A stretch of DNA of 64,000 nt from Atrina japonica (taxonomy: Eukaryota; Mollusca; Bivalvia; Pterioida; Pinnidae), in the NCBI GenBank assembly GCA_030159075.1, contig BROG01000251.1, forward strand, positions 586,501 to 650,500, given 5' to 3'. The first letter of the stretch is position 1, and each line of letters begins with the position of its first letter. The notes beneath the pieces are model-generated. The model was not told the DNA's origin, did not search any database, and saw only the letters and a list, made by a program, of their open reading frames with translations. The translations under genes and the position numbers were made by a program. Below are positions 14,701 through 26,700 of the stretch, piece by piece.

Positions 14701-17700
14701 CGACTACTGGTCCGTGACCAGTATAATATTTAAAATAGATTTTTTCTAATTTTCCCTCTTTTGCAACAGAAAACATATCTCATTCATCTCAAATCCGCAC
14801 AAATTATTATAGTCATGTGGATGGCATATATGTCCCTGCTTCAGTTATTTAACCTGAAATATTTGCCTTCACTTTAAATTAGTCCTATCATCTAAGGCAA
14901 AAATTAAACAGGCACAAACATTTCCTGGTATAAAGTGAAATGTTTAACAGAAAAATAACAAAATAAGACAAGAATTGAAATAATATCAATACTAAACTGA
15001 AAACAACATGAATCATCTGACAAACTCTTTCATTCTTAAGACCATATTTGGTAAGAGCTCCTTTTGTATGTCCACTCAAATTATAATTATTCTATCCTCA
15101 TTCATTTCTTTCCCCACATTTGTCCAATCCAAAAACAGAGGGCTGAAAGGGGTTACATTAAAGTATTTTAATTCCAAAACTAATAGATTTCAATGAATCT
15201 ACAACATTACAGTTAGATCTGAAGGATGTCTGATTTATCTCCCTTGCATTATAAAAGACAATTGACATCTTAAAAGACTACAAATTAACTTGTTCATTTC
15301 CTGCTTGTTTATGTAGTCCTTTAACTGCATGTTGTCAGTCATTCCAGGGGTCTCTAAAAACAAGTTCTACTGTATAATGTAATATTTACATACAAACCTA
15401 CCACATTTACAGATATAAATAACTTTTAATTACTTACTAATTTTTCTGGGTTTTGTCCCACTGCAGCTTCTAATCTCTCTAATCTTTCCTCTAAACTTGC
15501 CAGCTGTAAAGACAATTGTGTTATAATACATGTATCTTGATGTCACAAATATACCAAATCTGATGGCAGTTTTCATAACTACCTCCACCCATTAGGGAGT
15601 TATGCTTCTTCTTTTTTTTTAAATTGGGAAATTTTGAATAATGAATTAATTGTACTAAAACTTGAATTTGAAGTTAATATAACTGATATATTCTGAATGA
15701 AAGCTGAGTCTCTTAAGTCCAGATCTCCAAAGTTATTTTCTGTTAATAATGTGAAATTGATAAGCTCTTTTGGTAGAAAGGAAATGATAATGTGTTTGTT
15801 AGGGGGATATTAATGCATCACAGGAACAAGTCTACTCTTTCTATAAATAAGGAGAAGACCAACATAATGATGTAGATGTAGTTACTTATACCAATCCCTT
15901 TTCTTGAAATACTGAAAAATCTTCAAACTATAAGTCTCATACCCTAGCATTCTTGCTGAACTGAGCTTGTTCTGGTCTGTAGTACAACTCGTAAGTAACA
16001 CAGTCACCAGTGGCACCTGTTGACTTCTGTGGACTTGAACCTTTGCCCTCGGCTGGCTTGTATGATGTCAGTTGTGACATTAAACGTCTTGAAATAGAAA
16101 AAAAGAACTTCTGTAAACCAATTAAGAACAAAATTTATCTTAGTGATTTTAGTGCACAAACAAATGCACTTCACATTTATGTGCTCTAAAATTGGCAAGT
16201 GAATATGAAAATAAATACACAAGCACCCGAGCCATGAGTGTTCAAAGCGCTAAACTTAAATGATCCTAACAATTGCACATATCAAATACCAATTCTCTAC
16301 TTCTTGTATTTTGAAAGTTCATTTCCTGCAGGTATATGTACTCATTTTACAGCATGTTGTGAGTCATTCCAAGGGTCTCTTAAAACAGGTCCTACTGTAT
16401 GATGTAATTTTTCCATATAAACTTACCTATTTACAGATATAAATAATTTTAGCAAAGGTTAAAGGTTTTTAATTAGAAGGTAAAATTGTGTTAGCTAGTC
16501 TTGAGTTCAAAGGCCAAGGTACCAAATGATACAGTAGACCATAAGGATTGAACATGTAAAATTTCAAAGTTCATCTCTTAGTATTTTCAAAGATAGAGAC
16601 AATGCTATTTTTTTTTAAAAAGTAGGTAAAATTCAAAGTTCAAGGTCATTAGGTCAAAAGTCAAGGTACCATTGGATATCAAAAGGACTATATCAAAATT
16701 CTATCTGACATAGTTCAAGGTCAACACATGGCTGAGTGGTTAGAGCATCACACTTTGAGCCATGATGTCTATCACTTCTGGTCAGTGTGTCCCTGCTGGA
16801 ACTTAAGCTGATTCTTGTCAGAAAGTTTGCCAGTTTACTTTCTGAAGGCTGGTGGTCTCTTCCAAAGTACATATAACTGAAAAATTGTAGCATGTGGTGT
16901 AAAACACTATTCAATTAGTTAAAAAAAATTCAAATTATACAGCCCAGATCAAAGTTTTTGTCCACAAATAATGCCAGCAATGCTGGGAGGTATGTCCCAG
17001 TGAGCTAAAAATTGCCAACACATCCTAAAAGTAGGAAGACTTGCACATACTGTCTTACATAGTTATCTTAAAATAGCACTGAATATTAAAATTTACTTTT
17101 GAAGTTGTCCTTGGGGATCAGAGAGGTCAACTCCTGCATCAGGTCCCAATAGCTTTTCAAGGTGAAGGTCACTTAACTGATGCTGTAGATACTCAAGCTG
17201 TTTGCTAATTGCCACTGGGGACATCTTCTCTGATGTGGTCTCCTGTTTAACATTTTCCTAAAAATAGAACAGAGATAGTGATTGGTCTGCTGTCTGGATA
17301 AACACAAATTGCATATATCTGTAATTTCTGAATTTCATTTTTGAGCGGGGAGAGGTTAACACATACAGCTGGGAACAGATCTTGGTAGTATACTAAACCA
17401 AACCAATTAAAAAAGGTGTGAAAAGGTATGACCATATATGGAGGCTCATAATGCAAGTGAATATCTTTTATCTGGTGACCATAAATATATATTACTATAT
17501 GACCATTTTCATATCATATCCAATATCAACCTGAGACTCCCAAATCAGCTTGAAGGTCCGGAGGACCCAAGCTGAGGGCTTGTATGGGATATGATATGAA
17601 AATGGCCATACTATAAACTTTTTATCATGAGTGTTTATATCTTCTCTGTGTCATCATTTAAAATATTTCAATGACTCTTTTATTTTCTTTATTAGATAGT

Positions 17701-20700
17701 CCAGTACCATAATCCTGTTTTTGTGAGAAACCACAGGATGTTCTGGCTACCAGACGACATTTTACAGTCTAATGTTTTAAACGGAAGCCTTATTCTGATA
17801 TGGATGATATGGATTGTGGTTATCACACCTCTGGAATCCATACCACACACCCTACTTATATGGATGGCAATTTTGATGGTATCACATGCAAAATCGTCAC
17901 ATTTAGTAGGGAGTATATGATAATATTGTTTGTTTATTGTTGTTTAACGTCCCACTCAAGAATCTTTCACTCATGTGGAGACGTCACCAATTGCCGGTGA
18001 AGGGCTTCAAATTTTGGCCTATGCTAAGCACTTATGGTCATTGAGCAGTGAGGGTTCTTTAATGTGCCGACATCTACTGTGACACAGGACTCAGTTTTTA
18101 CTGTCTCATCTGAAGGACAGGAAACCAACCTGCTGCCGGCTGGACTCGAACTCACGATCAAGAGTCAAGCATGCTACCGACTGAGCCAGGTCGGCTCTAT
18201 ATGATAATAAGAAATATCAATACCCAACATCTTTATACAGACACACAGATCCTCTTATGTACCTACCATGATGAGATCATTTGGATACCAAATACCTAGG
18301 TCACACATTAACCAATCACCTCGCAGGTTCCATTATGGATTAAATCTCATGAATGACCCCAGATATGCAAATTTCCATAGTCCGATACGGATACGATATG
18401 GATGCACAGTGTGACTACAGGTACTGATGTATCTACCAAGGACAATGTAGGAAAGGGGCCATTTGGCAACATGAGTGATACGGATTGTTACAGCATGACA
18501 CGGTTTAATACGGAAGGACATAACAAGGCGTGTGCACTGCATATGAACAACAGTATGCTATTGTATAAGTAAGAGTTAGTACAAAGAGGAACCGTCTAAT
18601 ACAGAATAGTATGATCCGCCACGGAGTGACGCAGACCTTGATTTTCCCCAAAGTGTGGTCATGAAGGCCTCGTACTGGTAATGGATGGGTCTTTGGAGAA
18701 GCCAGTCCCTAGTTCACCATCTCCTCTGCCTCTGGTTACCTCTACATCTGTCCTCAAGTAGCTTGACCACTGCCTTAGTGTTCTGTGCCATATCAATATC
18801 CAGTTCCATCCAATTAATTGCAAGCTTCAGTTGTTCATTGTTCATGCTGGATAATGTTATTTATACCTCTACAGCAAGACATGGATTATGTTGGGCCCTA
18901 TAAGCAGGGAGTATTTATACAGAAGTCTGGCGTCAGTTTGGTGCCAGTCTTGACAGTACAGAAATATACTGTATTAATTTGTAATAAACAGTCATGGACC
19001 ATAATACTGTATGTGTATTTAAATTAGCACACTCATATTTTAGGGCTCTCAAGGGTAATGACTCATTAGCACAATCTTTAATTCACGCAATTAATTTCAT
19101 TGGCTTTGTCGAGTATACAGAATGACAGGATGAAGAAATTTTTAGTGCTGCCTTTGAATAAGTGCAATGACTTGAGCATGAAAGGTGCTAATATTAGAAT
19201 ACCGCTAAAAGAAGTACACATAGAGTATTCTGTATTTTGTCGTGATATAACGAAGTAAACTATAAAAGACCTTGAGGAACCTGGCTAATCCCTACCTATC
19301 CGAAATGCAACTTAATGAGATTGTGCTGTTCCATGACAAATTTGTAACAAACCGTATTGTAACCTTAGCCAATATGTGTTGTAACCTTAATAGTACGTAC
19401 TTCACAATAATAAACTATAGAAATCAATGACAACTCTGGGGCCTACCAATAAGTACGGATTGATACGGTTTTAATATGGACTTATATGGGTCAGTACATT
19501 CTAATATGGTTTGGTAAGGATGTACTATGGTTGTTTGATCCGTGGTCAAATTTTCAACATGTAAAAAAATTGTCACAGATATACAAGTACTACTACGTAT
19601 GTGGTTTAAGTGGGAAAGTTTGCCAGTTATCTTGCGGAAGGTCGGTGGTCTTTACCCGGGTAACCAGGGTTTCTCCTCCACCAATAAAAACTGGACGCCA
19701 TCATATGACTGAAAAATTGTTGAGTATGGCGTAAAACAAAAACAAAATCAAATCAAACAAAAACAAACGTATGTGGTCAAATTTTGAACATGTTCAAAAA
19801 TTGTCATGGACATACAAGTACTACTACGTATGACTACGGCTACAATAGGGAAAGCTACAGACCAATGCAGATTGCCACGAATGATGCCAGATCGTATCCG
19901 TTGCTAATCTGGTGTCAAATCTGTGAATGTGTGACCTAGGCATAATATCTATATACATACAAATTGATTGACAAACAAATCCTACCTACATATTGCCTCC
20001 CAAAAAAAATCAATGATGTAATTCTAGGGGATCTCTTACTTTTCTGTGATCATTTTGTTATGCGTTTATAGTGAACAGAACATTTTTCCATTGTAACATT
20101 ACGAATTACCTGAATTCTGTGTACCTCCTCACCAAGTTCTCTTATCTCATGTTGTAATCGCTGTAGTTTTTGTTGAGGTGTCTCAATCTTACTAGCGCCA
20201 TCTTCCAGCTGCGTCAAAATAAAACTTGTTATCTCAACAGTACTAAAGGTGGAAATAATTTATTTTATACCATAAACATTCAGTTTTTATTGTTTTTTAA
20301 GTCTTGTTTTAATTTTTGACAAAGTTTACCAGTTTACCTTTGGAAGGCTAAAACATTGTTGAGTTTATTTACCATTTGAAATATAAAAAAAATGTTTTTA
20401 TTTTTAACTATTTTGTATTTCCATTAAAACAAATATTAAGAGATTTCAAATACATGCACTCAATCAACACTAAAGACACATTTTGACTGGTCTAAGTCAT
20501 TGATTTACAGAAAAGTCCATTGTTTTTCAGGGGTTGATAAGTTAAAAATACAATATTGGTTTGTAAAACAAAGCAGCAAAAGGATGTTTTCATTCAGCAG
20601 CTATGATTTTCTTTTGGAGATAAAGACATACCATTTCATATTCTGTTTTAATGGTATCGTAGCCAATTCTCTGTGACTGACTGATCTTGTCAGTAAAATC

Positions 20701-23700
20701 TGAAAAAAAAAGAAATTTTATCACTTCTGTTAAAAGGCTTTATTTTAGCAAGTTGTTTTTATTCAAATTGCTCCTTTATGGATTTCATTAAATCTGACTG
20801 ATTTTTAAATAACTGTATACTTGAAAATTTTTATTGCCATTTAATTTTTTGCCAATTTCACATCTAGATTAGTGGATGAATTTAAATTGAAAGCAAAATT
20901 TTCAAGCTAAATAATTATAGCAGGGACAACAATGTCATCCATGAAACTGCGGCAATTTACGACGAATTTAAGACAGCATGAAAATGTTTTCTACCATAAA
21001 AAGGCAAAAAAAAAAACCCAGGGACGAAAATTGGCAGGTAAACAGTATTAAAAATGTTTGCTGTTAACTGAAAAACATTAATAAATTGTTTAGAAAACTG
21101 GATTCCTAATCAAAGAAAACTGGATTCCTAATCAAGATGAACAGGTGTAATACTACAGAACCTGAAATATGCTACACATTAATACATAGATATAAATCAT
21201 TATACTGCAGTGCTCCAGAAAAGCTGTGTATTTCCATATTTTACGCATACAAATTAATGGATATGCAACCAAATTAAAATCCATATGTAAGATACCCAAT
21301 GTAATTCTAAACTGAAGCGCAAAATTGAACACTGGATCTGAAACCTGCTGAGAGATAAGATATTGAGTTCACTTGTTCTAAATGGATCTTGGCCATAAAG
21401 TGTATTATAGCCCAGTAGTGATGAAGCATTTTTGCTGACCCACACCCATATATTTAAAGTGTGGATTTACATTGTACAGACAGTTAAGTACATATCAATT
21501 AATGGTAGTTTAGCAGACAAGCCATTACAGTAAAATCCGTGGCAATCATAATTTGACTGCAGCACTGTATATGGTATGGTAAATGTCAGGATACACTTGC
21601 CCTTTTATTATTACTTTTTCAAACTATATATCTAAAATGTTTGGAAATACAGCTTATTCAGTAAAATCTGGAACCCATATTACCAACTCCATCAGCTTTC
21701 AGCTGCTTTCCCTTGAACTTGTCCATTGCATCTTTAGTTCCAATGGGAATGATCTCCACAGCATCACTCTTTTGTTCCTCCTGATTTTTGAGAATAAAAT
21801 CAAAATTTTGTTCATTGGATATTCAATTGACATTTAGTAACATCATTTGTACTTTTTCGACATGCAGTAGTAAAACCTTGTAACTCTGTATATTTTTGAC
21901 TGGCCATCTAACCAAGCTGGACAAGCAACACAGACTCCAGAGTACTGCTATTACATAACAATAAACAAGTGTCCTAATTTGATACAAGAATTTACATGCC
22001 CAGGGCTGCTGATCAACTCATTGTTAACATGATGTATAGCAAGTGTTCTAACTTGATAAAATAACTGACAGACTGCTGATCAACTGTCACATTGTTAACA
22101 TGATGTATAGCAAGTGTCCTAACTTGATACAATAACTGACAGACTGCTGATCAACTGTCACACTGTATACATGATGTATAGCAAGTGTTCTAACTTGATA
22201 AAATAACTGACAGACTGCTGATCAACTGTCACATTGTTAACATGATGTATAGGAAGTGTCCTAACTTGATACAATAACTGACAGACTGCTGATCAACTCA
22301 TTGTTAACATGATGTATAGGAAGTGTCCTAACTTGATACAATAACTGACAGACTGCTGATCAACTGTCACATTGTTAACATGATGTATAGGAAGTGTCCT
22401 AACTTGATACAATAACTGACAGACTGCTGATCAACTGTCAATTGTATACAGCAAGTGCTTGATACAATAACTGACAGTGTCCTAACTTGATACAATAACT
22501 GACAGTGTCCTAACTTGATACAATAACTGACAGTGTCCTAACTTGATACAATAACTGACAGACTGCTGATCAACTGTCACATTGTATACATGATGTATAG
22601 CAAGTGTCCTAACTTGATACAATAACTGACAGTGTCCTAACTTGATACAATAAATGACAGACTGACAAGACATTGTATACATGATGTCAAGCAAGTGTCC
22701 TAACTTGATACAATGCTGATCAACTCATTGTTAACATGATGTATAGGAAGTGTCCTAACTTGATACAATAACTGACAGACTGCTGATCAACTGTCACATT
22801 GTTAACATGATGTATAGCAAGTGTCCTAACTTGATACAATAACTGACAGACTGCTGATCAACTGTCACATTGTTAACATGATGTATAGCAAGTGTCCTAA
22901 CTTGATACAATAACTGACAGACTGCTGATCAACTGTCACATTGTTAACATGATGTATAGCAAGTGTTCTAACTTGATACAATAACTGACAGACTGCTGAT
23001 CAACTGTCTCATTGTTAACATGATATATAGCAAGTGTTCTAACTTGATACAATAACTGACAGACTGCTGATCAACTGTCTCATTGTTAACATGATGTATA
23101 GCAAGTGTTCTAACTTGATACAATAACTGACAGACTGCTGATCAACTGTCACTTTGTTAACATGATGCATAGCAAGTGTTCTAACTTGATAAGATAACTG
23201 ACAGACTGCTGATCAACTGTCACACTGTATACATGATGTATAGCAAGTGTCCTAACTTGATACAATAACTGACAGACTGCTGATCAACTGTCACATTGTA
23301 TACATGATGTATGGCAAGTGTCCTAACTTGATACAATAACTGACAGACTGCTGATCAACTGTCACATTGTAAACATAATGTATAGGAAGTGTCCTAACTT
23401 GATAAAATAACTGACAGACTGCTGATCAACTGTCACATTGTATACCGGTACATGATGTATAGCAAGTGTCCTAACTTGATACATTAACTGACAGACTGCT
23501 ATCAACTGTCTCATTGTTAACATGATGTATAGCAAGTGTTCTAACTTGATACAATAACTGACAGACTGCTGATCAACTGTCACATTGTATACATGATGTA
23601 TAGCAAGTGTCCTAACTTGATACAATAACTGACAGACTGCTGATCAACTGTCACATTGTAAACATAATGTATAGGAAGTGTCCTAACTTGATACAATAAC

Positions 23701-26700
23701 TGACAGACTGCTGATCAACTGTCACATTGTAAACATAATGTATAGGAAGTGTTCTAACTTGATACAATAACTGACAGACTGCTGATCAACTGTCACACTG
23801 TATACATGATGTATAGCAAGTGTCCTAACTTGATACAATAACTGACAGACTGCTGATCAACTGTCACACTGTATACATGATGTATAGCAAGTGTCCTAAC
23901 TTGATAAAATAACTGACAGACTGCTGATCAACTGTCTCATTGTTAACATGATGTATAGCAAGTGTCCTAACTTGATACAGTAACTGACAGACTGCTGATC
24001 AACTGTCACATTGTATACATGATGTATAGCAAGTGTCCTAACTTGATACAATAACTGACAGACTGCTGATCAACTGTCACATTGTATACATGATGTATAG
24101 GAAGTCTTCTTACTTGATACAATAACTGACAGACTGCTGATCAACTGTCTCATTGTTAACATGATGTATAGCAAGTGTCACTGACAGACTGCTGATCAAC
24201 TGTCACATTGTATACATGATGTATAGCAAGTGTCCTAACTTGACTGCTGATGCTGATCAACTGTCACATTGTTAACATGATGTATAGCAATGTGTCTTAA
24301 TGATAAAATAACTGACAGACTGTGATCAACTGTACACTTGATACATGATGTATAGCAAGTGTCCTAACTTGATAAAATAACTGACAGACTGCTGATCAAC
24401 TGTCACATTGTTAACATGATGTATAGCAAGTGTCCTAACTTGATAAAATAACTGACAGACTGCTGATCAACTGTCACACTGTATACATGATGTATAGCAA
24501 GTGTTCTAACTTGATACAATAACTGACAGATTGCTGATCAAATTGTGTATATGATATATAGGAAGTGGTAATTATTTTTCTGTCTTACTAGTTAAATGAA
24601 ACAATCTCTCTGTATGTTATGTACATGTAATTTCTCTATATATGAAATGATTTAAAAAGTAATAATTTCATTTACTGTCTTTATATAAAGTATTTTGGTA
24701 TGAATAAATCATTTGCCATCATAAATCACATGATCTATTCTTAACATGATGTTAATGTTGTATTCTATTTTATGTTTTTCTTCTACAAGTAAAAGTAAAT
24801 GTATGTAAAGGGTCTCAGTACAACTTACAAGTTCCTCTTTGAGAGCTTGGTCATCTTCTGGGTCACTGGTTGCATACACATCTGGTGACTCCCAGTCCTG
24901 CAAGGAAAAAAATCATTAACAAAAAACACAAATGTCCTGTTAAATGATGTTTAATCATGAATCCTTTAAGAGTTGTATCAAGTACAATGGAATAGGTCTT
25001 AGCTGAATGTTTCCAAGAACATGAATTTTGAATGGATTATACAGGATTGGTAAGATGTAGATATACAGAATTGCCAAAATGTAGATATACAGGATTGCCA
25101 AAATATAGATATGCAGGATTGCCAAAATGTAGATATACAGAAGTGCCAAAATGTAAATATACATATATATTATAGGTAAGGCATATTTGGCATTGTTTTA
25201 TAAGAACAATAAGATATTGGTAAGCCATCTAGGCTGTTACTAATCTAGCTATTACAGGATCAGGCTGTGATATCTAGGCTGTAACGTACTAATCCAGCTA
25301 TTATGGGATCAAGCTGTCCACAAACCCATTGTACTCAACCATGTGTATAATTCAACCAATCAGATAAGATTTATTTACGGCAGCTGTGTTTCTAGGAACC
25401 TGTATGTGGAGCCGGAGTACTGATACTGGAAGGCTGACAGAGGGTGTTGTAATTATTGATTGGACTGAAATTGCAACATTTCTACAATAAAGAGCTTGCT
25501 GGGCTCACACATTAAAGGGTGCAGCTCAAATGCAGTCATTCTCCACAAAACAAAACAAAAACATTTTGATTTTTTCTCGTCAAATTTTGCTTGAATTGTT
25601 AATGTTCCGAATGTCTGACATCATAATTAAAATGTGATGTTATTTTGCAGGAAAACTGTTATCCTTGTGAGATCAAATAGACTCCAGAGGAATCTTTTGT
25701 TTCCCTGATTTGTAAAACAAGGAGCTGCACTTGATTTCAAAGCATTGCCTTACTGGACTTAGTACATACAGGCCTTTTTCTATCAATTTTTGAAAAATGC
25801 CATTGGTGACACAATTGGGAATATTAATATGCGAGCACAGCAAGCTCTTTATTGTAGATATGTTGTAACTTGAGTCAAGTCCAATAACTTCAGCGCCCTC
25901 ATATGGTCACAGTCCTCAGGTGTGTCCTATGGGCTTCAAAAAGTTTCAACTGGTACATCAAAAACGAGGCTCCATATACAGGTTCCTAGAAACATGGCTA
26001 CTGAGTATAATGGGTTTGTGGACAGCCCGATCCTATAATAGCTAGATTAGTAACAGACTAGATATGACAGCCCGATTAGTAACAGTCTAGATAGATGGCT
26101 TACCAACATCTTATTCCAATAAAACAACACCAAACAACACCAAAAAACGCCTTACCTATAATTTGGCAACAATTTCAGCATGATTTTAAGCGAGCAAAGT
26201 GAGCACTTTATGGTAAGGCCAAGGGTGTAAAAAAGAGCTGTACATACATTGGATGGAAAACACTGTCTGTATCAGTATAAACCACCTGATGCATTTAAAT
26301 TTTAATGTTACATTACAATGTTACAATGACAAAGCTGCACTCACTTCAAGGCAATGCCTTAGTTCATATTATGTGAGCACAGCGAGCTCTTTATTGTAGA
26401 AATGTTACAACTTGAGTCAAGTCCAATAAGTACAGCACCCTCTTGCGGTCAGGGTCTTCCGGTGACCGGTACATCGCAAACGAGGCTCCGTATATGGGTT
26501 ACTAGAAACATGGCTGCCATTAATGTCTAATCTGATTGGTTGAATTTATACACGTGATTAAGTACAATGGGTTTGTGGATAACCCAATCCCGTAATGAGG
26601 GCGAAGCCCTCATATATATAGAGAAGCTCACATTTTGATTCCTACTACATCTGGGGACCCGTACTACTAATTGTAAATATTCTGCTCACATTGGGAAATT

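Noticed and set aside
22482..23625. Frames such as MYQVRTLAIHHVYN in the 71-bp array
   Set aside because: Satellite artefacts inside DCTN2 intron 2; no conserved protein.
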